64,000 bases of DNA. It comes from Nocardioides salarius (GTDB taxonomy: Bacteria; Actinomycetota; Actinomycetes; Propionibacteriales; Nocardioidaceae). Below are positions 54,134 through 63,210 of this stretch, piece by piece. Location of the stretch: NCBI RefSeq assembly GCF_016907435.1, contig NZ_JAFBBZ010000001.1, forward strand, positions 3,348,001-3,412,000. Reading direction: 5' to 3'. The position numbers and the translations under genes are program-made. The notes beneath the pieces are model-generated. The model worked only from the letters and a program-made list of their open reading frames with translations, ran no database searches and had not been told where the DNA came from. Each line of letters opens with the position of its first letter. Positions within the stretch are counted from its first letter, which is position 1.

Positions 54134-54147
54134 CACGAAATTGGGGT
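54134..54147. promoter_or_regulatory. EPS-locus inverted-repeat motif, site E (degenerate)
   Basis: CACG-AAATTG-GGGT. Only the right half is intact. It lies 49 bp from the epimerase start and 74 bp from the C-methyltransferase start, in a low-GC patch. Confidence 0.35.
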
Positions 54148-54221
54148 AATCGGGCGCCTCGTCGGCTCGCAGGCCTCGTCGCGGGCCCACGCTGGTGGCT
54201 CCAGAGACGAGGAGGACGAGC

Positions 54222-55466
54222 ATGGGACGACGCAGCTGCCGGCTGTGCGGGGCCGACCTGAGGACCACCTTCGTGGACCTGGGGATGTCCCCGCCGTGCG
54301 AGAGCTACCTGGCCGAGGAGGACCTCGACCACGGGGAGGTGTTCTACCCGCTGCACGTGCGGGTCTGCGACGAGTGCCTGCTGGTCCAGCTGCCCGCCTA
54401 CATCCCGGCCGAGGACATCTTCAGCGACTACGCCTACTTCTCGTCCTACTCCGACTCGTGGGTGCGCCACTGCGAGCGCTTCGTCGAGACCGCCGTCGAG
54501 CGGCTCGGCCTGGGCGGCGACTCGTTCGTCGTCGAGGTGGCCAGCAACGACGGCTACCTGCTCCAGCACACCGTGGCCCGCGGCATCCGCTCGCTGGGCA
54601 TCGAGCCGGCGGCCAACGTGGCCGTGGCGGCCGAGGAGCGCGGGGTCCCCACCGAGGTGCTCTTCCTGGGTCAGGAGACCGGCCGCAAGATCGCCGACGT
54701 GCACGGGCGCGCCGACCTGGTCGTGGCCAACAACGTCTTCGCCCACGTGCCCGACATCGTCGACTTCAGCCGCGGGATGCGCGAGCTGGTCGCCGACGAC
54801 GGGCGGGTCAGCATCGAGATCCCGCACCTGCTGCGGCTGGTCGAGGGCCGTGAGTTCGACACGATCTACCACGAGCACTACTCCTACCTCTCGCTGCTGA
54901 CCACGCAGCGGGTGCTGGCCGCGGCCGGCCTGAGCGTCGTCGACGTCGAGGAGCTGCCCACCCACGGCGGATCGCTGCGCACCTGGTCGGCGCGCACCGA
55001 GACCGCGCCCGAGCCGTCGGAGGCGGTGGCCCGGGTGCTGGCCGACGAGGCCCGGGCGGGGCTGCACACGCTCGAGGGGCACGCCGGCTTCGCCGCCTCG
55101 GTCGCCGAGGTGCGCGACGACTTCGTGGAGTTCCTCGTCGAGTGCCGCCGGCAGGGCCGCAGCGTGGCGGCGTACGGCGCACCCGGCAAGGGCAACACCC
55201 TGCTCAACCACTGCGGCGTGCGCGCCGACCTGCTGTCCTTCGCGGTCGACCGCAACCCCCACAAGCACGGCAGGTTCCTGCCCGGCACCCACATCCCGGT
55301 GCTGCCGGTCGAGGCGCTGGCCCAGGCCCGCCCCGACTTCGTGGTGATCATGCCGTGGAACCTCCGCAAGGAGATCACGGCCCAGCTCGACTACGTGGGC
55401 GGGTGGGGCGGCCAGCTGGTCGTGGCCCTGCCGCGCCTCGAGGTCTTCCAGGCCGGACCGGCCTGA
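54222..55466 (+). CDS. Sugar C-methyltransferase (zinc-binding, NovU/TcaB9 type)
   Basis: The 414-residue protein has an N-terminal zinc site (C6, C9, C49, C52), a SAM-binding core (VVEVASNDGYLLQHTVARGI), the motif IYHEHYSYLSLLTTQRVLAA with the His-Glu-His cluster of the catalytic site, and a C-terminal half (AAYGAPGKGNTLLNHCGV) that completes the family. Such enzymes methylate C3 or C5 of nucleotide-linked 4-keto-6-deoxysugars. With rfbF next and rfbG nearby, the substrate is probably CDP-4-keto-6-deoxyglucose. RBS GAGGAGGACGAG; followed by rfbF after 15 bp. Confidence 0.87.
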   Translation: MGRRSCRLCGADLRTTFVDLGMSPPCESYLAEEDLDHGEVFYPLHVRVCDECLLVQLPAYIPAEDIFSDYAYFSSYSDSWVRHCERFVETAVERLGLGGDSFVVEVASNDGYLLQHTVARGIRSLGIEPAANVAVAAEERGVPTEVLFLGQETGRKIADVHGRADLVVANNVFAHVPDIVDFSRGMRELVADDGRVSIEIPHLLRLVEGREFDTIYHEHYSYLSLLTTQRVLAAAGLSVVDVEELPTHGGSLRTWSARTETAPEPSEAVARVLADEARAGLHTLEGHAGFAASVAEVRDDFVEFLVECRRQGRSVAAYGAPGKGNTLLNHCGVRADLLSFAVDRNPHKHGRFLPGTHIPVLPVEALAQARPDFVVIMPWNLRKEITAQLDYVGGWGGQLVVALPRLEVFQAGPA

Positions 55467-55481
55467 CGAGAGGAGTACGAC

Positions 55482-56300
55482 ATGAAGGTGGTCCTGTTCT
55501 GCGGTGGCCTGGGGATGCGCATGCGCGCCGACAACCAGTCCCTGCCCAAGCCGATGATGCCGATCGGCAGCCGGCCGGTGCTCTGGCACGTGATGCGCTA
55601 CTACGCCTACTTCGGGCACACCGACTTCGTGCTGTGCCTGGGCCACGGCGCGCAGGCGGTCAAGGACTACTTCCTGAACTACCAGGAGACCGCCTCCAAC
55701 GACTTCGTGCTCACCAAGGGCGGCTCCTACATCGAGATGCTCGGCACCGACATCAGCGACTGGACGATCCGCTTCATCGACACCGGCATGGACACCGCGA
55801 TCGGCGAGCGGCTGCGCCGGGTGCGCCCGCACCTCGAGGGCGACGGCGTCTTCCTGGCCAACTACGGCGACGTGCTCACCGACGCGCCCATGGACGAGCT
55901 GGTGGCCCAGTTCGAGCAGACCGACGCCGTGGCGCAGATGCTGGCCGTCAAGCCGCAGGACTCCTTCCACGTCGTCGACGTCGACGGCGCCGGGCAGGTC
56001 TCGGGGCTGGTACCGGTCGCCGACATGTCGCTGTGCATCAACGGTGGCTACTTCGTGCTGAGCCAAGGCATCTTCGACTACCTCGAGGAGGGCGACGACC
56101 TGGTGATGGACGGGTGCGTGCGCGCTGCTCGCGACGGCCGGGTGCGCGCGGTGCGCTACGACGGCTTCTGGGCCCCCATGGACACCCTCAAGGAGCGCAC
56201 CGCCCTGGAGGAGAAGTACCGCCACGGGATCAGCCCCTGGGCGCTGTGGCGCGACCACCCCGTCCAGCCCGGCACCCCCGTCACCCCCGTCGCCCTCTGA
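55482..56300 (+). CDS. rfbF: Glucose-1-phosphate cytidylyltransferase
   Basis: The 272-residue enzyme makes CDP-glucose from CTP and glucose 1-phosphate. The nucleotide-binding start is VVLFCGGLGMRMRADNQSLP followed by KPMMPIGSRPVLWHVM; FLANYGDVLTDAPMDELV holds the metal Asp; INGGYFVLSQGIFDYL is typical. It differs from RmlA in length and in the FCGG motif. It is translated from an ATG with a GAGAGGAG site 15 bp after the C-methyltransferase gene and is the last gene before the repeat region. Confidence 0.93.
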   Translation: MKVVLFCGGLGMRMRADNQSLPKPMMPIGSRPVLWHVMRYYAYFGHTDFVLCLGHGAQAVKDYFLNYQETASNDFVLTKGGSYIEMLGTDISDWTIRFIDTGMDTAIGERLRRVRPHLEGDGVFLANYGDVLTDAPMDELVAQFEQTDAVAQMLAVKPQDSFHVVDVDGAGQVSGLVPVADMSLCINGGYFVLSQGIFDYLEEGDDLVMDGCVRAARDGRVRAVRYDGFWAPMDTLKERTALEEKYRHGISPWALWRDHPVQPGTPVTPVAL

Positions 56301-56838
56301 CCCGGCCCAGATCTCGCGCTGACCCGGCCGGGATCTTCGGTGACCCCGGGCGCCGGGGGCGAGCCCCGGTGCACGAGGTGCACGAGGGTGCACCGAGCGT
56401 CGTACGACGGCGCAACGGAGGGGATCTGCTCCGGGGCGGCGTGGTGGCTTCTGCCGAGCCGGCCCGAACTTCTCGTCGAGCCGGCCGAGATCCACATGTC
56501 CCCGGCCCGGCTCCTGGCGCAACGCCAGCGCGGCACGGCGCTGGTCGTCGTACGCCGCACGCGCGGAGATCTGCGCCGGCTCGAGGCGAGGTTCGGGCCG
56601 GGTCAGCGCGAAGTCCTGGGCCGAGTCGGCCTGAACTTCTTGTCGAGTCGGCCCGAACTTCCCTTCGAGTGGGCCGGGATCCACATGTCCGCGTCCGGGC
56701 TCCTGGCGCAAGCTCGGTGCCCGCGGCCTTGATCGTCGTACGCCGCACGCGCGGAGATCTGCGCCGGCTCGACGCGAAGTCCAGGCCGGGTCAGCGCGAA
56801 GTCTGGGCCGGGTCAGCGGGCCATGTGGGCCGGGTCGG
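56301..56838. repeat. Non-coding tandem repeat region (two ~190-bp units plus degenerate copies)
   Basis: No gene is supported here. Two imperfect tandem units (about 56457-56644 and 56645-56838) share a 40-bp identical core at 56545-56584 and 56733-56772 (188 bp apart), a GATCCACATGTCC segment and repeated phrases such as GGCCCGAACTT and CCGGGTCAGCGCGAAGTC. A more degenerate copy begins near 56398, and the left edge has two short units starting TGACCCGGCC. The frames open through it are rich in Arg/Pro and look like repeat read-through. It separates rfbF from the convergent beta-helix gene. Confidence 0.85.
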
Positions 56839-58425
56839 CTACTGGGTGCTGCTGCCGGCGTCCTGGAGGTAGGGCTCGCTGCGCCACTGGTTCCAGGTCA
56901 CGAAGGTGCCGGCCTCGAGGGCCATGAAGAGCCAGGGGCCGCGGTAGGTGTTGTCCCAGAAGCGGTTGTCCTGCTCGAGGGTCACCGCGTTCTCCACGAG
57001 AGTGCCCTGGAAGGGCGAGTGCGGCGGGAAGGTGCCCCAGTTGGAGAAGATGCCGCTCACCCCGCAGATGTTCTCCTCGGTGCACTCGGGGCCCAGCTGC
57101 TCGGGGTCGAGCTGGAAGAGGTTGTCGTGCACGTGCACGTGCTGGGACTTCCAGCGGCAGTCGTCGAAGTAGGGGTCCTCGGCGATCAGGTCGGGGTCGG
57201 CGCAGGCCTCGAAGGTGGCGACCTCCGGGTTGACCAGGGTGGTGTCCTGGGTGGGGTTGGCCGGCGAGCCGGCGTAGCGGTCGGCGTTCTCCCAGATCGC
57301 CACCCCGCCCCAGTTGTCGATGAAGCGGTTGCCGGCCACCACCAGCGCCTCGCCGTGCAGCCGCCCCGCGCGCGGGTCGGCCCCGGACTCGGAGACGTAG
57401 ACCGCCGGGGTCGGGAAGCCGGGGTTGCGCGGGCCCTTGACGGTGCCGTTGCCGATGAAGGTGTTGCCCACGATCGAGGCGTTGTAGCTGGTCTCGTAGA
57501 CCAGGCCCTCGGAGTCGTTGTGCTCGACCAGGTTGCCCTCGATGGTGAAGCCGGTGTTGTTGTTGTCGGCCCACAGTCCCGGGCCGGTGTTGTGGTGCAC
57601 CCAGTTGTCGGTGATCTCGGCGCCGGTCGTGGCCCAGAACTTGCCCCCGCCGGTGCACCCGCAGGTCGGGATGCGCTTCTCCCAGTCGGCGGTGTTGTTG
57701 TGGCTGATCTCGTTGTGGTGCAGCACCACGTCCTGCGGACCGGTCGGGGAGTAGGCGCTGAAGCCGTACTGGCCGTTCTCGGTCAGGCAGTTGTGTCGCA
57801 CCACCGCGCCGTCGCCGAGGAAGACCCCGGCCCCGCCGTTGCGGCGCAAGGTGCTGTGCTCGACCAGCCACCCGGGGGCGCTGTCGTGGTTGACGACGCC
57901 CTGGTTGCGGTTGTCGAGCCGGCCGCCGAAGCCCTCGACGGTCAGGTGGCGCACCGTCACGTCGCTGGCCTGGCCGGTGAAGGCGTAGAGGTTGGTGCCG
58001 TCGCCGTCGAGCACCGCACCGGGCGCGCCGACGAAGGTGTCGCCGTCGTGCGGGCGCACCGAGTCGTACGCCGTCTCGCCGAGGCGGTGCCGACCGGGTG
58101 CGAGCCAGAAGGTCGTGCCGGGCGGCGACTCGCTGACCACCAGTGGCAGGTCGTCGGAGTCCCGGACCACCACGGCGCCCTCCGGCGGCTCGGCCGGGCC
58201 GTCGAGCCTCGGCGAGCCGCAGATCGCTGCCGGTGCGTCGTCGGGGGCCTCGGCGCGTGCCTGCGGCTCGGCCCCGGGACCGCCCACCGGCCCGCCGGTC
58301 GCGGGGTCGGCGGCGCCGAGCGACGACGTGCGCAGCGCTGCCAGCGAGGCGACCAGCACCACGGCGAGCCCTGCCCAGCCCAGCAGGAGGCGGGGGCGGG
58401 GGCGGGGGCTCGGACCTGGGGGCAC
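56839..58425 (-). CDS. Right-handed beta-helix protein, membrane-anchored or secreted
   Basis: The 528-residue protein has one N-terminal hydrophobic segment (about 15-35, LLLGWAGLAVVLVASLAAL), a linker, then many parallel beta-helix coils (about 110-520) with Asn-rich turns (HHNEISHNNTADW, DNWVHHNTGPGLWADNNNTG, VEHNDSEGLVYETSYN). The fold is used by pectate lyases, C5-epimerases and other polysaccharide enzymes. Several Cys in the last third suggest disulfides outside the cell. The GTG at 58425 is chosen because it places the hydrophobic segment near the N-terminus. It probably acts on the exopolysaccharide. Confidence 0.78.
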   Translation of the reverse strand: MPPGPSPRPRPRLLLGWAGLAVVLVASLAALRTSSLGAADPATGGPVGGPGAEPQARAEAPDDAPAAICGSPRLDGPAEPPEGAVVVRDSDDLPLVVSESPPGTTFWLAPGRHRLGETAYDSVRPHDGDTFVGAPGAVLDGDGTNLYAFTGQASDVTVRHLTVEGFGGRLDNRNQGVVNHDSAPGWLVEHSTLRRNGGAGVFLGDGAVVRHNCLTENGQYGFSAYSPTGPQDVVLHHNEISHNNTADWEKRIPTCGCTGGGKFWATTGAEITDNWVHHNTGPGLWADNNNTGFTIEGNLVEHNDSEGLVYETSYNASIVGNTFIGNGTVKGPRNPGFPTPAVYVSESGADPRAGRLHGEALVVAGNRFIDNWGGVAIWENADRYAGSPANPTQDTTLVNPEVATFEACADPDLIAEDPYFDDCRWKSQHVHVHDNLFQLDPEQLGPECTEENICGVSGIFSNWGTFPPHSPFQGTLVENAVTLEQDNRFWDNTYRGPWLFMALEAGTFVTWNQWRSEPYLQDAGSSTQ

Positions 58426-58479
58426 CCGGCCACGGTAGGACCGCCGCCCGTCCCCCGGGCGACCCCTGGTGGCCGATCT

Positions 58480-58493
58480 ACCGCATATCGGGG
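58480..58493. promoter_or_regulatory. EPS-locus inverted-repeat motif, site C
   Basis: ACCG-CATATC-GGGG. One mismatch in each half. It lies 54 bp upstream of the beta-helix start and 85 bp upstream of the PIG-L start, between these divergent genes. Confidence 0.5.
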
Positions 58494-58578
58494 AGGTCTG
58501 CGCACCAGGAGCCCACGCCGCCCCGCCGACGCGCAGGATCGCCACGACGGCCGCGTGGCGACGGTGAGGGGGACCGAC

Positions 58579-59238
58579 GTGCTGGAGCTGGGGATCGGCG
58601 CTGGGGCGCTGGAGGTGGTGTGCCTGGGTGCGCACCCGGACGACATCGAGATCGGGTGCGGGGGCACGTTGCTGCGCCTGGCGAGCCGGCCGCAGACCTC
58701 GGTCACCGCGCTCGTGCTCACCGGCACGCCCGAGCGCGTCGGCGAGTCGGAGGCGGCGCTGGAGCGGCTGTGCCCCGGCACCCGCCTGCACTGCGCCGGG
58801 CTGCCCGACGGACGGCTCCCGGAGCACTGGGGGGCGGTCAAGCAGGCGCTCGAGGACCTCGCGGCCACCCACCGCCCGCACGTCGTGCTGGCGCCGCGCG
58901 CCGACGACGCCCACCAGGACCACCGGATCGTGGGCGAGCTGGTGGCCACGACCTGGCGCGACGCCCTGGTGCTGCACTACGAGATCCCCAAGTGGGACGC
59001 CGACCTGCGCCCGCCCACCCACTACGTGGCCCTCGACGAGGAGACCGCGCGCCGCAAGTTCGCCGTCCTCGACGCCTCCTTCCCCAGCCAGCACGGGCGC
59101 GACTGGTGGGACGAGGAGACGTTCCTGGGCCTGATGCGCCTGCGCGGCGTCGAGTGCCGCGCCAGGTACGCCGAGGGCTTCTCGTCCTCGAAGGTCCTGG
59201 TCGGCCTCGACGGCGCACGCGGGGGAGCGGGCTCGTGA
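58579..59238 (+). CDS. PIG-L family N-deacetylase
   Basis: The 219-residue protein has the zinc motif AHPDD (CLGAHPDDIEIGCGGTLLRL) and the second His in PRADDAHQDHRIVGELV, the core of PIG-L/LmbE de-N-acetylases that remove acetyl groups from N-acetyl sugars. GTG 58579 has a GAGGGGGA site; GTG 58555 and 58564 upstream are also in frame. It overlaps the aminotransferase gene by 4 bp (GTGA), so the two are coupled; together they could install or unmask an amino group on a sugar. Confidence 0.87.
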   Translation: MLELGIGAGALEVVCLGAHPDDIEIGCGGTLLRLASRPQTSVTALVLTGTPERVGESEAALERLCPGTRLHCAGLPDGRLPEHWGAVKQALEDLAATHRPHVVLAPRADDAHQDHRIVGELVATTWRDALVLHYEIPKWDADLRPPTHYVALDEETARRKFAVLDASFPSQHGRDWWDEETFLGLMRLRGVECRARYAEGFSSSKVLVGLDGARGGAGS

Positions 59239-60581
59239 GCGGCCCGGCGGACCCGGACTTCTCCCGGTCGCTGCGCGCGCAGGCGCGCCTGCACGAGCTG
59301 GTGCCCGGCGGGGCGCACACCTACGCCCGCGGCAGCGACCAGTACCCCGAGCAGATGCCGCCGGTGATCGTGCGGGGCTCCGGGGCGCGGGTCGAGGACC
59401 TCGACGGCAACATCTTCGTGGAGTACGGCATGGGCCTGCGCTCGGTGACGCTGGGCCACGGATTCGCCCCCGTGGTCGCCGCGGTCTGCCGGGCCGTGCG
59501 CGACGGGGTCAGCTTCACCCGGCCCTCGGTGTGGGAGCTGCGGGCCGCGGAGCGCTTCGTCGAGCAGGTGCCCGGAGCCGACATGGTCAAGTTCGCCAAG
59601 AACGGCTCGGACGTCACGACCGCGGCGGTGCGCCTGGCACGGGCCGCGACCGGGCGCCCGCTCGTGGCCGTCTGCCGCACCCAGCCCTTCTTCTCCACCG
59701 ACGACTGGTTCATCGGCTCGACCGCGATGCCGCACGGGGTGCCGCCCGCCTACCGCGGCGACACCGTCGGCTTCGACTACAACGACCTCGACTCGCTGCG
59801 GGCGCTGCTCGCCGAGCACCCCGGCCGGGTCGCGGCGGTGGTGATGGAACCGGCCTCCGCGACCGCCGAGCCGGCCCCCGGCTTCCTCGAGGGCGTACGA
59901 CGCCTGGCCGACGAGGACGGGTTCGTGCTGGTCTTCGACGAGATCATCTGCGGGATGCGCTGGTCGCGCCACGGGGCCCAGCACGTCTACGGGGTGCGCC
60001 CCGACCTGTCGTGCTGGGGCAAGGCGCTGGGCAACGGGTTCCCGATCGCGGCGCTGGCCGGGCGGCGCGAGCTGATGGAGCTGGGTGGGCTGCGCACCGA
60101 CGCGGAGCGGGTCTTCCTGGTCTCCACCACCCACGGCGCGGAGACCGGCGGGCTGGCGGCGTACCTGGCGGTCGCCGACGAGTACGAGCACCACGACGTG
60201 GTGGCCACGATGACCGAGCGGGGCGCCCGGCTGGCCGGCGCCGTGCGCGACGAGGTCGCGGACGCGGGGCTCGAGCAGCACGTGCAGCTGCACGGGCGTC
60301 CGACCTCGATGGTCTTCGCGACCCTCGACGGCCAAGGCCGTCCGTGCCAGGCGATGCGCACGCTCTTCCTGCAGGAGCTGCTGCGCCACGGCGTGCTGGG
60401 CCAGTCGTTCGTGGTCTCGGCGGCGCACACCGACGACGACCTCGACCTGACCGCCCACGCGGTGCGCCAGGCGCTGCCGGTCTACGCCCGGGCGCTCGAG
60501 CAGGGCGGCGTCGAGGGCCTGCTGGTCGGGCGCCCGGTGGCGCCGGCCCTGCGCCCGGTGGCGGCCCCCCGCCGGCTCTGA
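59235..60581 (+). CDS. Class III aminotransferase, glutamate-1-semialdehyde aminomutase-like
   Basis: The 448-residue PLP enzyme has D235 in VFDEIICGMRW and the PLP Lys263 in SCWGKALGNGFPIAAL. Overall it resembles glutamate-1-semialdehyde 2,1-aminomutases, but its place in a sugar locus and fusion-like coupling to a PIG-L gene suggest transfer of an amino group to a sugar-derived carbonyl instead of tetrapyrrole synthesis. The GTG start overlaps the PIG-L stop. It ends in a short hairpin and converges on rfbG. Confidence 0.84.
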   Translation: MSGPADPDFSRSLRAQARLHELVPGGAHTYARGSDQYPEQMPPVIVRGSGARVEDLDGNIFVEYGMGLRSVTLGHGFAPVVAAVCRAVRDGVSFTRPSVWELRAAERFVEQVPGADMVKFAKNGSDVTTAAVRLARAATGRPLVAVCRTQPFFSTDDWFIGSTAMPHGVPPAYRGDTVGFDYNDLDSLRALLAEHPGRVAAVVMEPASATAEPAPGFLEGVRRLADEDGFVLVFDEIICGMRWSRHGAQHVYGVRPDLSCWGKALGNGFPIAALAGRRELMELGGLRTDAERVFLVSTTHGAETGGLAAYLAVADEYEHHDVVATMTERGARLAGAVRDEVADAGLEQHVQLHGRPTSMVFATLDGQGRPCQAMRTLFLQELLRHGVLGQSFVVSAAHTDDDLDLTAHAVRQALPVYARALEQGGVEGLLVGRPVAPALRPVAAPRRL

Positions 60582-60587
60582 GCCGGC
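60571..60587. terminator. Hairpin over the aminotransferase stop codon
   Basis: GCCGGC (60571-60576) pairs with GCCGGC (60582-60587) around TCTGA, which contains the stop codon. The convergent rfbG stop follows at 60592. Confidence 0.55.
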
Positions 60588-60591
60588 CGCC

Positions 60592-61656
60592 TCAGGAGCG
60601 CCGGGTCTCGGCGTGCCGCTCGAGGTAGCACTCGACCTGGCGGTCGACCGCCTCGCGCGGTGGCTCGCCGGCGCGCACCGACTTCTCCCAGTCGACGGTG
60701 ATCCGGACCGCCTCCGGGGCGCTGAGCACGGGGTGCCACCCGAGCTCGGTACGCGCCAGCGTCGAGTCGAGCGCCAGCAGGCCGGCCTCGTGGGGGCCCG
60801 GGTCGCCGGTGGCCTCCCAGCGCGCGCCCTCGCCCCACTGCCGCGCCATCAGGCCGGCGACGTCGGCGACGCTGAGGGTGTCGGCGCTCGACGGGCCGAA
60901 GTTCCACCCCCGGTCGTGGGCGCGCCCGGGCAGGTGCTCGGCGACGGTCAGGTAGCCGCTGAGCGGCTCGAGCACGTGCTGCCAGGGGCGTACGGCGTCG
61001 GGTCGGCGCAGCCGCGCCGGCTCCCCGGCCGCGAAGCGTGCGACCAGCTCGGGCAGCAGCGCGTCGGGGGTGGCGTCGCCGCCGCCGACCACGTTGCCGG
61101 CACGGGCGGTGGCCACGCCGAGCCCCTCGCGCGGGAACGAGGCGACCATCGAGTGGGTCAGCAGCTCGGCGCAGGCCTTGCTGGCGCTGTAGGGGTCGTC
61201 GCCGCCCAGCGGCTCGCTCTCCCGGTAGCCCCAGTGCCACTCGTTGTTGCGGTAGACCTTGTCGGTGGTCACGACCACGCAGCTGCGCACCCGCGGCACC
61301 GCGAGCACGGCCTCGAGGACCGCCAGGGTGCCGTCGACGTTGCTCGAGAACGTCTCGCGCGGGTCGCGGTAGGACTCGCGCACCACCGACTGGGCCGCGA
61401 GGTGCAGCACCGTGTCGGCGCCCGAGGCCTCGACGGCGGCGGTGAGCCGGTCGCGGTCGCGGATGTCGCCCACCCGGTCGTCGACGAGGTCGTCGGCGCA
61501 GCGGGCCCGCGTGTGCAGGAAGTGCTCGGGGGTCGCCAGGGCGTAGCCGTGCACCCGCGCACCCATGCGGTGCAGCAGCCGGCTCAGCCAGGCGCCCTTG
61601 AAGCCGGTGTGTCCGGTGACCAGGACGTCCCGGTCCCTCCAGTGGGCTGGGTCCAT
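60592..61656 (-). CDS. rfbG: CDP-glucose 4,6-dehydratase
   Basis: The 354-residue short-chain dehydrogenase/reductase has the NAD motif TGHTGFKG (residues 14-21), VTTDKVY and the catalytic Y156-x3-K160 pair (PYSASKACAE). TGHTGFKGAWLS and TTDKVYRNNEW are typical of the CDP-glucose enzyme and differ from RmlB. It converts the rfbF product to CDP-4-keto-6-deoxyglucose, the branch point for the C-methyltransferase and epimerase. The start ATG (MDPAHWRDRDVLVTG) is firm. It is divergent from the DUF4910 gene. Confidence 0.92.
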   Translation of the reverse strand: MDPAHWRDRDVLVTGHTGFKGAWLSRLLHRMGARVHGYALATPEHFLHTRARCADDLVDDRVGDIRDRDRLTAAVEASGADTVLHLAAQSVVRESYRDPRETFSSNVDGTLAVLEAVLAVPRVRSCVVVTTDKVYRNNEWHWGYRESEPLGGDDPYSASKACAELLTHSMVASFPREGLGVATARAGNVVGGGDATPDALLPELVARFAAGEPARLRRPDAVRPWQHVLEPLSGYLTVAEHLPGRAHDRGWNFGPSSADTLSVADVAGLMARQWGEGARWEATGDPGPHEAGLLALDSTLARTELGWHPVLSAPEAVRITVDWEKSVRAGEPPREAVDRQVECYLERHAETRRS

Positions 61657-61710
61657 GGCCGGTGACGCTAGTGCCCCCGCGGGGACGGACGGGCCGCTCC
61701 GCGCAGCGGT

Positions 61711-61724
61711 ACCCAGTTGTGGGT
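61711..61724. promoter_or_regulatory. EPS-locus inverted-repeat motif, site D (perfect)
   Basis: ACCC-AGTTGT-GGGT, an exact inverted repeat. It sits in the middle of the 121-bp gap between divergent genes, 54 bp from the rfbG start and 53 bp from the DUF4910 start. Confidence 0.6.
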
Positions 61725-61777
61725 AGACCCGGGGCGGGCACGGCTCGGGAGCACCGGGGCGGGGGGAGGGTGGCCGC

Positions 61778-63112
61778 GTGGAGGACGACGAGGCTGCCGG
61801 TCGCAGGCGGCGGGTGCGCGCGCGCATGCAGCGCCTCTACCCCCTGTGCCGCAGCATCACGGGTGACGGGGTGCGCGCGACCCTCGACGTCCTCGCCCAG
61901 GACCTGCCCGAGGGGGTCGAGCTCCGACGCCACGAGGTGCCCACCGGCACCCAGGTGCACGACTGGGTCGTCAACGACGAGTGGAACGCCCGCGCCGCGT
62001 GGATCGCCGACGCGACCGGGCGGCGCCTGGTCGACCTGGCCCGCCACACCCTGCACCTGGTGGGCTACAGCGTGCCGGTGCGCGCCTCGATGAGCTTCGA
62101 GGAGCTGCGCCCGCACCTGCACACCATGCCCGACCGGCCCGACTGGATCCCCTACCGCACGACCTACTACGAGCGCACCTGGGGCTTCTGCCTGGCCCAC
62201 CGCGACCTCGCCGGCCTCGAGGAGGCCGCGCGCCTGGGGCCGCTGGAGGTCGTCGTCGACACCACGGTCGCTCCCGGCTCGCTGACGTACGGCGAGGTGG
62301 TGCTGCCGGGCAGCGAGGAGGGCGAGATCCTGCTGTGGACCCACCTGTGCCACCCCTCGCTGGCCAACGACAACCTGTCGGGGCTCAGCGTGGCCACCGA
62401 GCTGGTCCGCGAGCTGGCGCGGCGTCCCCTCCGGCTCGGGGTGCGGCTGCTGCTGGCCCCCGGGACCATCGGCTCGGTCACCTGGCTGGCCCGCAACGCC
62501 GAGCTGCTGCCGCAGGTGCGCCACGGGCTGGTGCTGACCGGCCTCGGCGGCCCGGGGCCGCTGGTCTACAAGCGCACCCGGCGCGGCGACCGTCCGGTCG
62601 ACCGGGCGGCCGAGCTGGTCGTGGGCGCACGCGACGGCCAGGTGCGCGACTACTCGCCCTACGGCTACGACGAGCGGCAGTTCAACGCCCTGGGCTTCGA
62701 CCTCCCGGTGGGCCGGGTCTCCCGGACCCCGCACGGGGAGTACCCCGAGTACCACACCTCGGCCGACGACCTGGACTTCGTCACCGACGACCAGCTGGCG
62801 GCGGCGTACGACGCGGTGCTGGAGGTGGTCGAGTCGCTGCAGGCCGACGTGACCTACCGCAACCTCAGCCCGTACGGCGAGCCGCAGCTGGGCCGGCGCG
62901 GGCTCTACCCCACCACCGGCGGCAAGAACGCCACCGACGCCGTGATGGCGATGCTGTGGCTGCTGGCCTCCTCGGACGGGGCCACGTCGCTGGTCGAGGT
63001 CGCGGCCCTCTCGGGCGCCTCGGTGGCCTCGCTGCACGCGGCCGCGCAGGACCTCGAGCGGGCCGGTCTGCTGGCCCGCGAGGCGTCCCCGGCGCCTGCT
63101 CACCACTATTAG
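61778..63112 (+). CDS. DUF4910 (M28-like) aminopeptidase-fold protein
   Basis: The 444-residue protein has the core of M28-type zinc peptidases: THLCHPSLANDNLSGLSV with the metal His and Asp, and PEYHTSADDLDFV with further ligands. Its C-terminus (ATSLVEVAALSGASVASLHA) is a winged-helix-like domain usual in DUF4910/DUF2172 proteins, which occur mainly in surface-polysaccharide loci. It may hydrolyse an amide on a sugar or nucleotide sugar. GTG start; divergent from rfbG. Confidence 0.82.
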   Translation: MEDDEAAGRRRRVRARMQRLYPLCRSITGDGVRATLDVLAQDLPEGVELRRHEVPTGTQVHDWVVNDEWNARAAWIADATGRRLVDLARHTLHLVGYSVPVRASMSFEELRPHLHTMPDRPDWIPYRTTYYERTWGFCLAHRDLAGLEEAARLGPLEVVVDTTVAPGSLTYGEVVLPGSEEGEILLWTHLCHPSLANDNLSGLSVATELVRELARRPLRLGVRLLLAPGTIGSVTWLARNAELLPQVRHGLVLTGLGGPGPLVYKRTRRGDRPVDRAAELVVGARDGQVRDYSPYGYDERQFNALGFDLPVGRVSRTPHGEYPEYHTSADDLDFVTDDQLAAAYDAVLEVVESLQADVTYRNLSPYGEPQLGRRGLYPTTGGKNATDAVMAMLWLLASSDGATSLVEVAALSGASVASLHAAAQDLERAGLLAREASPAPAHHY

Positions 63113-63210
63113 GCATCTTCGCCCCGGCCGCCGTGTCGGCCCCGGCCGCGTTCCTAGGCTGCCGCCACGGGCCGGGGAGGCCCGACAGCAGACCGGGAGG
63201 GGGTGGGCAC

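Noticed and set aside
56281-56748. Open frames on both strands through the repeat region, up to 155 codons
   Set aside because: They follow the repeat units, are Arg/Pro-rich, lack a convincing ribosome-binding site, and exist in several frames at once.
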